A stretch of 7,953 bases of DNA from Leptolinea sp. UBA1437 (GCA_002329625.1 DCTP01000071.1:1-7953); one strand, 5' to 3'; shown: positions 1-5,870, numbered from the stretch's first letter. The notes: a model not told the origin generated them from the sequence alone. A program made the numbers and translations.

Positions 1-603
1 GGCACAATTCCCCAAATAAGTAATTGGCGTTTTCACGATATCCGGTACCGGAATCCCAAAAATAAAAAACAAAAGGGTAATCAGACAGGAAATTGTGCCC
101 ATATTGAGAATGCTTTTCAAATTTTCAGAAGAGAACCTTTTCCCCGTTTTTCCTTTTAATAATGCGATACCGTAGGTATATATGACAATATTAAATAGCA
201 GAATAAAGATCGCCACATAAATGGTAGCGGAAGGTCCGTAAATGGAATTGATGAGCGGGATGCCAATGTAACCGACGTTCGGAAAAGCAAGCATCAGTTT
301 ATACATTATTTGTTCATCTCTTTCTTTTGAAAATAAACCGGCTGTTATGATTCCGATTAGGATCAATCCCGCAAACATGGCGATCGCAATGAGCGTAATC
401 GATTGGAGCATATTATCCTGCACTCTTCCCCGATTGTTAATCACGCTTGAAAAAACCAATGCCGGATTAAAGACATTAATGATCAACCCGGAAATGCCTT
501 TTGTTTCGCTTTCGGTAATAACTCGAGTGCGGCCGCATATCAAACCCACTACGATAATTACGAATAATGTTAACATTTGCCAAAAGACAATTTCCATGAT
601 CAT
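1..603 (-). CDS. AEC (auxin efflux carrier) family permease, 3' part outside the window
   Basis: I read 201 in-frame codons from the ATG at 603 down to base 1 with no stop, so the gene is cut by the left edge. AEC proteins are usually a little over 300 residues, so about two thirds is present. The product is a membrane protein with hydrophobic segments near residues 6-24, 36-55, 68-90, 103-122, 125-149 and 166-184. The family-typical 'NPALVF' (46-51) lies in the second segment and 'FPNVGYIGIPL' (107-117) in the fourth; the latter resembles the AEC signature FGNxGfiGlPl. AEC members export or exchange organic acids, amino-acid derivatives or similar small anions; the substrate cannot be read here. 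ATG 603 is preferred over the in-frame ATG at 597 because AAGGAG (615-620) lies 11 nt upstream, which is already a long spacing. The gene lies downstream of aspS on the same strand, but a terminator separates them. Confidence 0.85.
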   Translation of the reverse strand, partial: MIMEIVFWQMLTLFVIIVVGLICGRTRVITESETKGISGLIINVFNPALVFSSVINNRGRVQDNMLQSITLIAIAMFAGLILIGIITAGLFSKERDEQIMYKLMLAFPNVGYIGIPLINSIYGPSATIYVAIFILLFNIVIYTYGIALLKGKTGKRFSSENLKSILNMGTISCLITLLFFIFGIPVPDIVKTPITYLGNCA

Positions 604-656
604 GAGAAATAAAACTCCTTTACCGCTTGATTCCGGGGATCTCCCCTGCCGCAAGA

Positions 657-685
657 ATAATAATCCCGTTTCAATCAAATCCCAA
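657..685 (-). promoter_or_regulatory. possible sigma-70-type promoter for the AEC permease
   Basis: Read on the minus strand, TTGGGA (680-685) is followed after 17 nt by TATTAT (657-662), about 54 nt upstream of the permease ATG. The -10 matches consensus at 5 of 6 positions and the -35 at 4 of 6. It lies downstream of the aspS terminator, where an independent promoter would be needed. A short GGGGA/TCCCC inverted repeat (635-646) sits in the predicted leader. This is a pattern match only. Confidence 0.3.
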
Positions 686-740
686 AAATTCAACGAAGAA
701 TCGGGGAAAAAAATGATTTCAACCGCTTTTTTCTCCCGTC

Positions 741-779
741 GTAAACGAAAAGGGGCTGCCCGAGTTTTCAGACAGCCCC
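741..779 (-). terminator. intrinsic terminator of aspS
   Basis: On the minus strand GGGGCTG (773-779) pairs with CAGCCCC (752-758) around a 14-nt loop and is followed by TTTTCGTTT. It begins 21 nt after the aspS stop codon and precedes the permease leader, so it should separate the two transcripts. Confidence 0.75.
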
Positions 780-800
780 GATGATCTTATAAAAGAAAAA

Positions 801-2591
801 TCAGGATTTTTTTTCTTCTTCCGGATAGACGACTTTAATATGTAATTCCCGTAATTGCCCTTCCATGGCAGGTGAAGGTGCACCGCTCATAATATCGCGA
901 GCGGCATTGTTCTTCGGGAATGCGATCACTTCACGAATGTTCGGTTCGTCCGCCATCAGCATGACAAAACGATCGATTCCGGGAGCGATTCCTCCGTGCG
1001 GCGGCGCTCCATATTCAAACGCATCCATAATTTGGTGGAAACGATCGCGAGCCACATCACGCGGTAATCCGATCAGATCAAATACTTTTTCCTGCAGCCA
1101 TCGTTCATGGATTCTGATGGATCCAGATGCTAATTCATAGTTATTCAAAACCATATCATACTGATCTCCACGAACTTTCCCGGGGTCAGTACTGAGTAAA
1201 TCAAAATCTTCTTTCTTGGGACGAGTGAAGGGGTGATGGGTCGCATCCCATCGTTGTTCTTCTTCCGACCATTCAAACAACGGAAAGTCAACAATCCAGC
1301 AAAAAGCTAATTTGTTATTGTCACGAAGTCCCAGGCGATCTCCCAGCATGACTCGTAATCGTGCCAGACAGTCATACACAACAGCCGGCTTGCTGTCGGC
1401 CACAAACAGGAGCAAATCGCCTTTCTCGGCTTCCATTCGTTTCAACAATTCTTCCCATTTCTCGTTCGAGAAAAATTTTTTGAACGGAGAACTTTCTTCT
1501 CCCGATTCACTGATTTTTACATAGGCTAACCCTTTGCCGCCCCAGAGTTTTACCTGGTCGGTCAATTCGTCCAGTTGTTTCCGAGTATATTCTCCCAATG
1601 TTTTTGCGTTGATCCCGCGAACACTGCCGCCGTCTTTGATAGCACTTTCGAAAACGGTAAAGCCGCAATCCTTCGCCAAATCACTGATATTCACCAATTC
1701 CATTCCGAAGCGTAAATCGGGTGAATCTTTCCCGAAACGATCCATTGCTTCCTGATAAGTTAATTTTGGCCAGGGGCTGAACAGGATCTTCTTCTGAGGA
1801 ACCAAATCTTTGCACATTTTCGTGAATAAATCTTCCATCAAATCCAGAATATCATCGCGCTCGACAAATGACATTTCCAAATCCAACTGTGTAAATTCGG
1901 GTTGGCGGTCACCACGTTGATCCTCATCACGAAAACAACGGGCAATTTGAAAATATCGTTCCACACCGGCAACCTGAAGCAACTGTTTCAATTGTTGCGG
2001 GCTTTGCGGAAGTGCATAGAATTCTCCGGGGTAAATCCGGGAAGGAACCAAATAATCCCGAGCTCCTTCGGGTGTTGTTTTAAATAAAATCGGTGTTTCA
2101 ATTTCAAGGAAATCTTTGGCATCCAAATAATCCCGCATATATTTAATGATCTTATGCCGGAGAATCAGATTTTTTTGCATTCGTTCACGGCGTAAATCGA
2201 GAAATCGATACTTTAATCTTAACGTTTCATCTGTGTTTTCTTCTTTATTGATCGAAAAAGGAAGTGGTTTGCAGGTGTTCAAAACATTGATTTCGGTCGC
2301 ATAGATTTCAATATCACCGGTATCAAGATTGGGATTCTTTGCATCAGCCGGACGGGCGCGGACTTCTCCGATTACCTGAAGAACCCATTCCACTCGAACG
2401 TCGGCAACCAACTTGGCTAATTCGGGGGAATCTTCAGGATTGATGACTACTTGAGTTAATCCGAACCGATCCCGTAAATCAATAAAATAAATGCCCCCAT
2501 GATCTCGATAACGGTGAACCCAACCAGCCAATGTCACAGTCTTTCCGACATCCGAAATTCGCAGCTCACCACAAGTATGTGTTTTATACAT
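801..2591 (-). CDS. aspS: aspartyl-tRNA synthetase (class IIb), possibly the non-discriminating Asp/Asn type
   Basis: This cytoplasmic enzyme charges tRNA-Asp with aspartate using ATP. The 596 residues match the usual bacterial length (about 590). Residues 1-105 form the OB-fold anticodon-binding domain (GWVHRYRDHGG, 23-33). The class II core starts near 125. Flipping-loop and substrate residues lie around 'TTPEGARDYLVPSR' (172-185) and 'FYALPQSPQQLKQLL' (191-205). Motif 2 is 'RCFRDEDQRGDRQPEF' (218-233) and motif 3 is 'GIAPGIDRFVML' (534-545). The bacterial GAD insertion spans roughly 285-410. Residue 31 is His, where E. coli AspRS has Leu30. His here is reported for non-discriminating AspRS that also makes Asp-tRNA-Asn for the GatCAB amidotransferase; this functional reading is an inference. 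The ATG at 2591 is preceded by AAGGGG (minus strand, spacing about 6 nt). It appears to be a monocistronic unit with its own promoter and terminator. Confidence 0.97.
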   Translation of the reverse strand: MYKTHTCGELRISDVGKTVTLAGWVHRYRDHGGIYFIDLRDRFGLTQVVINPEDSPELAKLVADVRVEWVLQVIGEVRARPADAKNPNLDTGDIEIYATEINVLNTCKPLPFSINKEENTDETLRLKYRFLDLRRERMQKNLILRHKIIKYMRDYLDAKDFLEIETPILFKTTPEGARDYLVPSRIYPGEFYALPQSPQQLKQLLQVAGVERYFQIARCFRDEDQRGDRQPEFTQLDLEMSFVERDDILDLMEDLFTKMCKDLVPQKKILFSPWPKLTYQEAMDRFGKDSPDLRFGMELVNISDLAKDCGFTVFESAIKDGGSVRGINAKTLGEYTRKQLDELTDQVKLWGGKGLAYVKISESGEESSPFKKFFSNEKWEELLKRMEAEKGDLLLFVADSKPAVVYDCLARLRVMLGDRLGLRDNNKLAFCWIVDFPLFEWSEEEQRWDATHHPFTRPKKEDFDLLSTDPGKVRGDQYDMVLNNYELASGSIRIHERWLQEKVFDLIGLPRDVARDRFHQIMDAFEYGAPPHGGIAPGIDRFVMLMADEPNIREVIAFPKNNAARDIMSGAPSPAMEGQLRELHIKVVYPEEEKKS

Positions 2592-2620
2592 AAGGAACCC
2601 CTTTTCTTAAACTCACATTC

Positions 2621-2651
2621 AAATCATAAAAATACGTCTCTTTTATGATTT
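2621..2651 (-). promoter_or_regulatory. perfect 11-bp inverted repeat in the aspS 5' leader
   Basis: AAATCATAAAA (2621-2631) and TTTTATGATTT (2641-2651) are exact reverse complements separated by 9 nt. The repeat begins about 4 nt after the predicted aspS transcription start, so it would form a hairpin at the very 5' end of the mRNA. In DNA it could instead be a dimeric operator just downstream of the promoter. The arms are A/T rich with no U-tract after the hairpin, so it is not a terminator. It is too small for a T-box leader. Confidence 0.5.
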
Positions 2652-2661
2652 ATGCGCAGAT

Positions 2662-2690
2662 ATTATAACCCGCTTTTCTTTCGTTCAGGG
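2662..2690 (-). promoter_or_regulatory. promoter of aspS
   Basis: A perfect TATAAT (2662-2667, minus strand) lies 70 nt upstream of the aspS ATG. The -35 is poor: CTGAAC (2683-2688) at a 15-nt spacing, or CCCTGA (2685-2690) at 17 nt. Transcription would start near 2655. The -10 is convincing and the -35 is not. Confidence 0.5.
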
Positions 2691-2723
2691 AAAAATTGAT
2701 CCATATGTAGAGTTATAAAAGAT

Positions 2724-2778
2724 ATAAAATCCGGCGAAACACTTTTTTTCAATTCCTCATTCGTTTTGCCGATTTTAT
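2724..2778. repeat. long imperfect inverted repeat between aspS and the lipoprotein gene
   Basis: The left arm (2724-2740) begins ATAAAATCCGGC and the right arm (2763-2778) ends GCCGATTTTAT. They pair as 8 bp, then a one-base bulge (C), then GGC/GCC, then a G-T position, then AAAC/GTTT, around a 22-nt loop holding a T7 run. It lies between the terminator of the lipoprotein gene and the aspS promoter, outside any predicted coding region. It could be an operator, a small RNA hairpin or a decayed mobile miniature element. Confidence 0.45.
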
Positions 2779-2790
2779 CGTTACAAATCC

Positions 2791-2827
2791 CCAAAAGAAA
2801 AGAGGGCATCCGATGAAGAATGCCCTC
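2791..2827 (-). terminator. intrinsic terminator of the lipoprotein gene
   Basis: On the minus strand GAGGGCAT (2820-2827) pairs perfectly with ATGCCCTC (2802-2809) across a 10-nt loop and is followed by TTTTCTTTTGG. It starts 20 nt after the stop codon of the upstream lipoprotein gene. Confidence 0.85.
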
Positions 2828-2847
2828 GCAAATCGATAATGAATCGT

Positions 2848-3900
2848 CTACTTATTTACGTTTGCCGTAAAATAAATAGGACACAGAATCTCATTATTTC
2901 GAACCACGCCCCATTCCATCGTATAAGTACCGTAACCCGACGGCGTAATGATATCCAAGCCGAAAGTTAATGTCTGGCCGGGATAGACGTCACTCTTAAG
3001 ATCGAACCGAATACCGTCAGGTCGTTTGAGCATATTCGTTCCGCCGATAAAAGCGATATCAAAATCCGAAGCTGTCCAAACGGCGTCCGATTCATTTCGC
3101 ACCGTAACGGTAAAATCGGTCTCCTGTCCCGCATAAAAAGAATCGGCGGAAGTCGGAAACATGCTGATAATCGAACAGGTTCCGTTTCCGATATAACCAG
3201 GATAGGAAGTGGGAACGAAACCCGAATCCGCACCTTGATTGACAATGATTTTTACCCAAACACTGTCATTTCCCGATTGTGTCGCCGCGGTTCCGAACTT
3301 TATTCCCGAGGGGTTACGCATTTTCCAAAAGCCTTGATAAGTGCCGTTTACACTCGGTGCTTGCATGTCAACGCTGATATCGATCGTTTCGTTCGGCAAT
3401 ACATTACGAGGCAAATTAATCGCAGAGGGTGCACCCATCTGGTAGCCACTGTCGAAAACAAACTGGTAACTCGTCGTCCAGGTACATGTGCCGGTATTTT
3501 GAATGCGCCAGACTTTTTGAAAAACCTGGTTCGGCTGCATAATCGTATTATCGGGAACGGTCACATCCGTCACAAAACCCATCTGATCACAAACTTTTTG
3601 CACAGGCTGAACATAACTGATTGTCGGAATCACAGGTCGTGCGGTCGGTTGCGAAATCACAATCGTCGGAATAGCGACAGTCGGTCGGATAATCGTCGGC
3701 GTGGCTGTCGGACTTGCCTGCGGAATCAACACCACAGCGGTTTTGGTTGTATTTGAAGAAACCATCGCCTGAACTGTCTGCTGAGCCCATAATTGCACTT
3801 GCTCGGCAGATAGGGTCACCTCCGGCGTTTTGTTTCCTTCGGATTGACATCCGGTCAATATAAGAATCAGAATTATGATTCCAAGAATCGTCTTTTTCAT
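2848..3900 (-). CDS. secreted lipoprotein with two NBR1-type Ig-like domains
   Basis: The product has 350 residues. Residues 1-17 form a lipoprotein signal peptide: Lys-Lys, a run of Ile/Leu, then the lipobox LTGC with Cys18 as the predicted lipidated residue, so the protein should be anchored on the outer face of a membrane. Residues 57-100 are a Pro/Thr/Ile-rich linker. Residues about 104-220 match the NBR1 central-domain Ig-like fold ('KVWRIQNTGTCTW', 129-141; 'LPRNVLPNETIDISVDMQAP', 163-182; 'GTYQGFWKMRNPSGIKFG', 186-203). Residues about 242-349 repeat the same pattern more weakly ('FTVTVRNESDAVW', 263-275; 'YPGQTLTFGLDIITPSGYGTY', 306-326). Such domains are common in Anaerolineae surface proteins, where they probably bind or present other molecules; the ligand is unknown. 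GGAGG (minus strand, 3906-3910) lies 5 nt before the ATG. It stands alone between its terminator and a long intergenic region. Confidence 0.85.
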   Translation of the reverse strand: MKKTILGIIILILILTGCQSEGNKTPEVTLSAEQVQLWAQQTVQAMVSSNTTKTAVVLIPQASPTATPTIIRPTVAIPTIVISQPTARPVIPTISYVQPVQKVCDQMGFVTDVTVPDNTIMQPNQVFQKVWRIQNTGTCTWTTSYQFVFDSGYQMGAPSAINLPRNVLPNETIDISVDMQAPSVNGTYQGFWKMRNPSGIKFGTAATQSGNDSVWVKIIVNQGADSGFVPTSYPGYIGNGTCSIISMFPTSADSFYAGQETDFTVTVRNESDAVWTASDFDIAFIGGTNMLKRPDGIRFDLKSDVYPGQTLTFGLDIITPSGYGTYTMEWGVVRNNEILCPIYFTANVNK

Positions 3901-3962
3901 TCAACCCTCCCTAAACGGAGTTCCTCTTTTTTATATGTTCAATAATTTCTTAACGCATCACT

Positions 3963-4108
3963 CGGTCATTTGGTTTCAGAAGTGAATATTTTATCGTTTA
4001 TCCGATTTGCATCATAACAAGATTTAACTGCGGTCATAGGATTTTTCGGAAAATACTCATATTCGAGTTCATTCTATCCAAACAAGGACTCTACCGGTCA
4101 TCGGATTT
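3963..4108. repeat. three imperfect direct repeats, CGGTCATNKGRTTT
   Basis: CGGTCATTTGGTTT (3963-3976), CGGTCATAGGATTT (4031-4044) and CGGTCATCGGATTT (4095-4108) share 11 of 14 positions. Copy starts are 68 and 64 bp apart, roughly six helical turns each. AACAAG recurs in the first two intervals (4016-4021 and 4081-4086), suggesting a decayed tandem repeat of about 66 bp. The copies could equally be binding sites upstream of the lipoprotein gene. Confidence 0.55.
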
Positions 4109-4180
4109 CGGGTATCTGTTTCAAGTTTCCATGAAAGTGATTAAGGATGAATATTTTTTGAAAAGGTTGAAGTAAGGGAT

Positions 4181-4228
4181 GTGTCAAGGATATTAGAGCA
4201 GTTCTAAATTACTTTGACACCTTTTTTT
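4181..4228 (+). terminator. plus-strand intrinsic terminator with no assigned gene upstream
   Basis: GTGTCAAGG (4181-4189) pairs with CTTTGACAC (4212-4220), including one G-T. An inner TTAGA/TCTAA stem (4193-4197 with 4203-4207) continues the hairpin, and CTTTTTTTT follows directly. The opposite strand has no U-tract, so it works only in the plus direction. It ends just before the tRNA-Pro promoter. Alternatively the two similar arms, each starting GTGTCAA, could be a relic pair of insertion-sequence ends, although I see no target duplication. Confidence 0.6.
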
Positions 4229-4236
4229 TGCTTTTC

Positions 4237-4265
4237 TTGCGGAATTCTTTCAGAAAGAGTATACT
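4237..4265 (+). promoter_or_regulatory. promoter of tRNA-Pro and probably the downstream genes
   Basis: TTGCGG (4237-4242), 17 nt, TATACT (4260-4265). Transcription would start about 6-8 nt before the mature tRNA 5' end at 4279, giving a very short 5' extension. No terminator follows the tRNA, so this promoter may also drive the glycosyltransferase and rnhB. Confidence 0.65.
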
Positions 4266-4278
4266 CTTATTGCTTTTT

Positions 4279-4351
4279 CGGGGTGTAGCGCAGTTGGTAG
4301 CGCACCGCGTTTGGGACGCGGGGGTCCGCGGTTCAAGTCCGCGCACCCCGA
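4279..4351 (+). tRNA. tRNA-Pro, anticodon UGG
   Basis: This is a complete cloverleaf. The acceptor stem CGGGGTG (4279-4285) pairs with CACCCCG (4344-4350), with discriminator A4351. The D stem is GCGC/GCGC (4288-4291, 4300-4303) with GG in the loop. The anticodon stem is CCGCG/CGCGG (4305-4309, 4317-4321) with loop TTTGGGA, giving anticodon TGG (4312-4314). The variable loop has 5 nt. The T stem is CGCGG/CCGCG around TTCAAGT (4332-4338). The C1-G72 pair and A73 fit bacterial tRNA-Pro. CCA is not encoded, so a CCA-adding enzyme is required. UGG decodes CCA and CCG, and by wobble possibly all proline codons. Confidence 0.97.
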
Positions 4352-4436
4352 CAGATGACCCTTCTTTCCCCTGACTGTAAAACCAAACGACTCTCCGATT
4401 TTATGTTTTTTATGATAAGATTTAGGGGAAAAGCCA

Positions 4437-5189
4437 ATGGAAAGTACGATAAACCCCTCCTCTCATATTTATTTATCGATTATTCTTCCGGCCCATAATG
4501 AAGAAAAACGCTTACCCATTTGTCTTGAAAAGGTAATCGCATTTGTTTCTTCTCTCCGGTTCCCCTTTGAAGTGATTGTGGTAGAAAACGGCAGTGTCGA
4601 TCAAACATTAGCTATAGCGACCGAATATGCAAAACAGTATGACTGGTTGAGAGTTCTACAAAATTCAAAACCCGGCAAAGGGCGGGCGGTTCGTACAGGT
4701 ATGTTGGCTGCAAAGGGGGAATATCGTTTTTTTGCCGATGTTGATTTCTCCATGCCCATTGAAGAAATATTAAATTTCCTTCCTCCCAAGCTTTCCGGTT
4801 ATGATATCGCTATCGGATCCAGAGAAGTTAAAGGGTCAATTCGCTATAATGAACCGCCGATCCGTCATCTGACCGGTCGGGTATTTAATCAGATTGTCCG
4901 TTTAGTGACCGTACATAACATCCAGGATACTCAGTGCGGTTTCAAGTGTTTTAAAGCAAACGCGGCAGAAAAAATTTTCTCAGTTCAGGTTTTAGACGGT
5001 TGGGCATTTGATGCAGAAGTGTTGTATATAGCCCAAAAAAACGGATTTAAAATTGTCGAAGTTCCGGTACGTTGGTATTATGACGGACAAAGCAAAGTTC
5101 ATGTGCTGAACGATTCAATCAAAATGTTTCGCGAATTATTGCAAATACGCCGCAACGAGAAATCCGGAATTTATAAGATCGAACAATGA
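4437..5189 (+). CDS. family 2 glycosyltransferase, dolichyl-phosphate beta-glucosyltransferase-like
   Basis: The 250 residues have a GT-A fold of the Alg5/DPG-synthase-like branch. These enzymes move a sugar from a nucleotide donor to a polyprenyl phosphate at the cytoplasmic face of the membrane; the actual sugar and lipid cannot be read here. Visible motifs are 'LPAHNEEKRLP' (17-27), 'VVENGSVDQT' (48-57, donor-binding loop, with Glu50-Asn51 where many relatives have Asp-Asp), 'GKGRAVRTGM' (80-89), the metal-binding DxD 'ADVDFSMP' (100-107), 'IGSR' (126-129), 'DTQCGFKCF' (164-172), 'FDAEVLYIA' (191-199) and 'EVPVRWYYDGQSKV' (208-221). No transmembrane helix follows, unlike many polyprenyl-phosphate GT2 enzymes, so it is probably membrane-associated at most. 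GGGG (4425-4428) lies 8 nt before the ATG. It follows tRNA-Pro by 85 nt and its stop overlaps the rnhB start. Confidence 0.88.
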   Translation: MESTINPSSHIYLSIILPAHNEEKRLPICLEKVIAFVSSLRFPFEVIVVENGSVDQTLAIATEYAKQYDWLRVLQNSKPGKGRAVRTGMLAAKGEYRFFADVDFSMPIEEILNFLPPKLSGYDIAIGSREVKGSIRYNEPPIRHLTGRVFNQIVRLVTVHNIQDTQCGFKCFKANAAEKIFSVQVLDGWAFDAEVLYIAQKNGFKIVEVPVRWYYDGQSKVHVLNDSIKMFRELLQIRRNEKSGIYKIEQ

Positions 5190-5824
5190 AAAAAAATCCA
5201 ACTCTTGATTATGAAAAAGCTTTGTGGGAACAAGGCTTTTTTTATGTGGCGGGAATCGATGAAGCCGGCAGAGGAGCTTGGGCTGGTCCGGTTATGGCGG
5301 GGGCGGTCATTTTCCCGGTGGATGAAAATCTGCCTGTTATTTTGGACGGCGTACGTGACAGCAAACAAATGACGCCGGAAACTCGCGAAGAAAAATTCCA
5401 GGTGATCATCGATTATGCGATCGGCTGGGCAGTGGGATCCGCTTCAAATTGGGAAATTGATTCCATGGGAATTTTGCCGGCTACACGACTGGCAATGGAC
5501 CGAGCAATCGCTCAACTTCAACCGCTGCCGCAGTACTTACTGATTGATTATGTCCAATTATTCCGCCAAATGATGCCGCAGAAATCCATCATCAAAGGAG
5601 ATGAATGCTCTTACAGTATTGCGGCGGCTTCTATCCTGGCAAAAGTTTGCCGGGATCATTGGATGGTTGAAAACTGTGCCGAAGAATTTCCGCAATATGG
5701 ATTCGAACACCATAAAGGGTATGGTACGCAATTTCATCAGGAGGCATTGGAAAAATACGGTCCTTGTAAGTATCATCGGAAGTCATTTCATCCCATTGCT
5801 TCTGAATTAAAGTTATTCGAGTGA
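5186..5824 (+). CDS. rnhB: ribonuclease HII
   Basis: The enzyme cleaves RNA in RNA-DNA hybrids and starts removal of single ribonucleotides from DNA. The 212 residues are typical of the family. Conserved elements in order: 'GIDEAGRGAWAGPV' (23-36) with catalytic Asp25 and Glu26 and the GRG motif (28-30); 'RDSKQM' (57-62); 'LLIDYV' (118-123) with catalytic Asp121; 'KGDECSYSIAAASILAKV' (137-154) with catalytic Asp139; and 'HKGYGT' (176-181), whose Tyr179 matches the tyrosine that recognises the RNA-DNA junction. All four acidic catalytic residues are present. The start codon shares ATGA with the stop of the glycosyltransferase gene, so translation is probably coupled; no independent Shine-Dalgarno sequence is obvious. 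A strong terminator follows 14 nt after the stop. Confidence 0.97.
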   Translation: MKKNPTLDYEKALWEQGFFYVAGIDEAGRGAWAGPVMAGAVIFPVDENLPVILDGVRDSKQMTPETREEKFQVIIDYAIGWAVGSASNWEIDSMGILPATRLAMDRAIAQLQPLPQYLLIDYVQLFRQMMPQKSIIKGDECSYSIAAASILAKVCRDHWMVENCAEEFPQYGFEHHKGYGTQFHQEALEKYGPCKYHRKSFHPIASELKLFE

Positions 5825-5837
5825 AATAAATCTCAGA

Positions 5838-5870
5838 AAATAAACGGGCGCTTCAAGCGCCCGTTTATTT
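5838..5870. terminator. bidirectional terminator between convergent rnhB and glgC
   Basis: A perfect 15-bp stem (5838-5852 with 5856-5870, GC core CGGGCGCT) has a 3-nt loop. The arm ends are A/T rich, so each strand reads a U-rich stretch after the GC core (TTTATTT on both strands). It starts 14 nt after the rnhB stop and lies 18 nt from the glgC stop, so it should end both transcripts. Confidence 0.9.

Larger units (their letters stand above)
3901..4278. other. 378-bp intergenic region without a recognisable protein gene
   Basis: This lies between the divergent lipoprotein gene and tRNA-Pro. It holds the lipoprotein ribosome-binding site, three copies of a CGGTCAT-type repeat, a plus-strand terminator and the tRNA promoter. 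One plus-strand frame is free of stops from 3954 to the TAA at 4173-4175. Its only ATG (4131) has no Shine-Dalgarno sequence and would give the 14-residue MKVIKDEYFLKRLK, so I do not call a gene. No clear promoter for the lipoprotein was found; TATAAA (3930-3935) and TAAAAT (3988-3993) on the minus strand lack good -35 partners. Confidence 0.6.

Noticed and set aside
522..536. CTCGAGTGCGGCCGC, whose reverse complement equals the NotI-XhoI polylinker of common expression vectors
   Set aside because: It lies in frame inside the AEC permease and encodes plausible family residues (GLICGRTRVIT); flanking sequence continues the same gene on both sides and no other vector sequence is present. Best explained as coincidence.
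347..784. Plus-strand open frame of 145 codons
   Set aside because: Antisense to the start of the AEC permease and running through the aspS terminator; the protein has no family features and there is no ribosome-binding site.
2592..2660. T-box or other riboswitch leader for aspS
   Set aside because: The leader is only about 65 nt, with no specifier loop, T-box sequence or terminator; only a simple inverted repeat is present.
3235..3756. Plus-strand open frame of 173 codons, rich in Arg, His and Asn
   Set aside because: A shadow of the Pro/Thr-rich linker and first Ig domain of the lipoprotein on the other strand; the Arg-rich composition is typical of such antisense frames.
4131..4175. 14-codon reading frame MKVIKDEYFLKRLK ending just before the orphan terminator
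   Set aside because: No Shine-Dalgarno sequence before the ATG and no recognisable peptide family; kept only as part of the terminator finding.
4352..4380. Possible terminator after tRNA-Pro (ACAG ... CTGT)
   Set aside because: Only 4 bp with a 20-nt loop and no T-tract; insufficient to end transcription.
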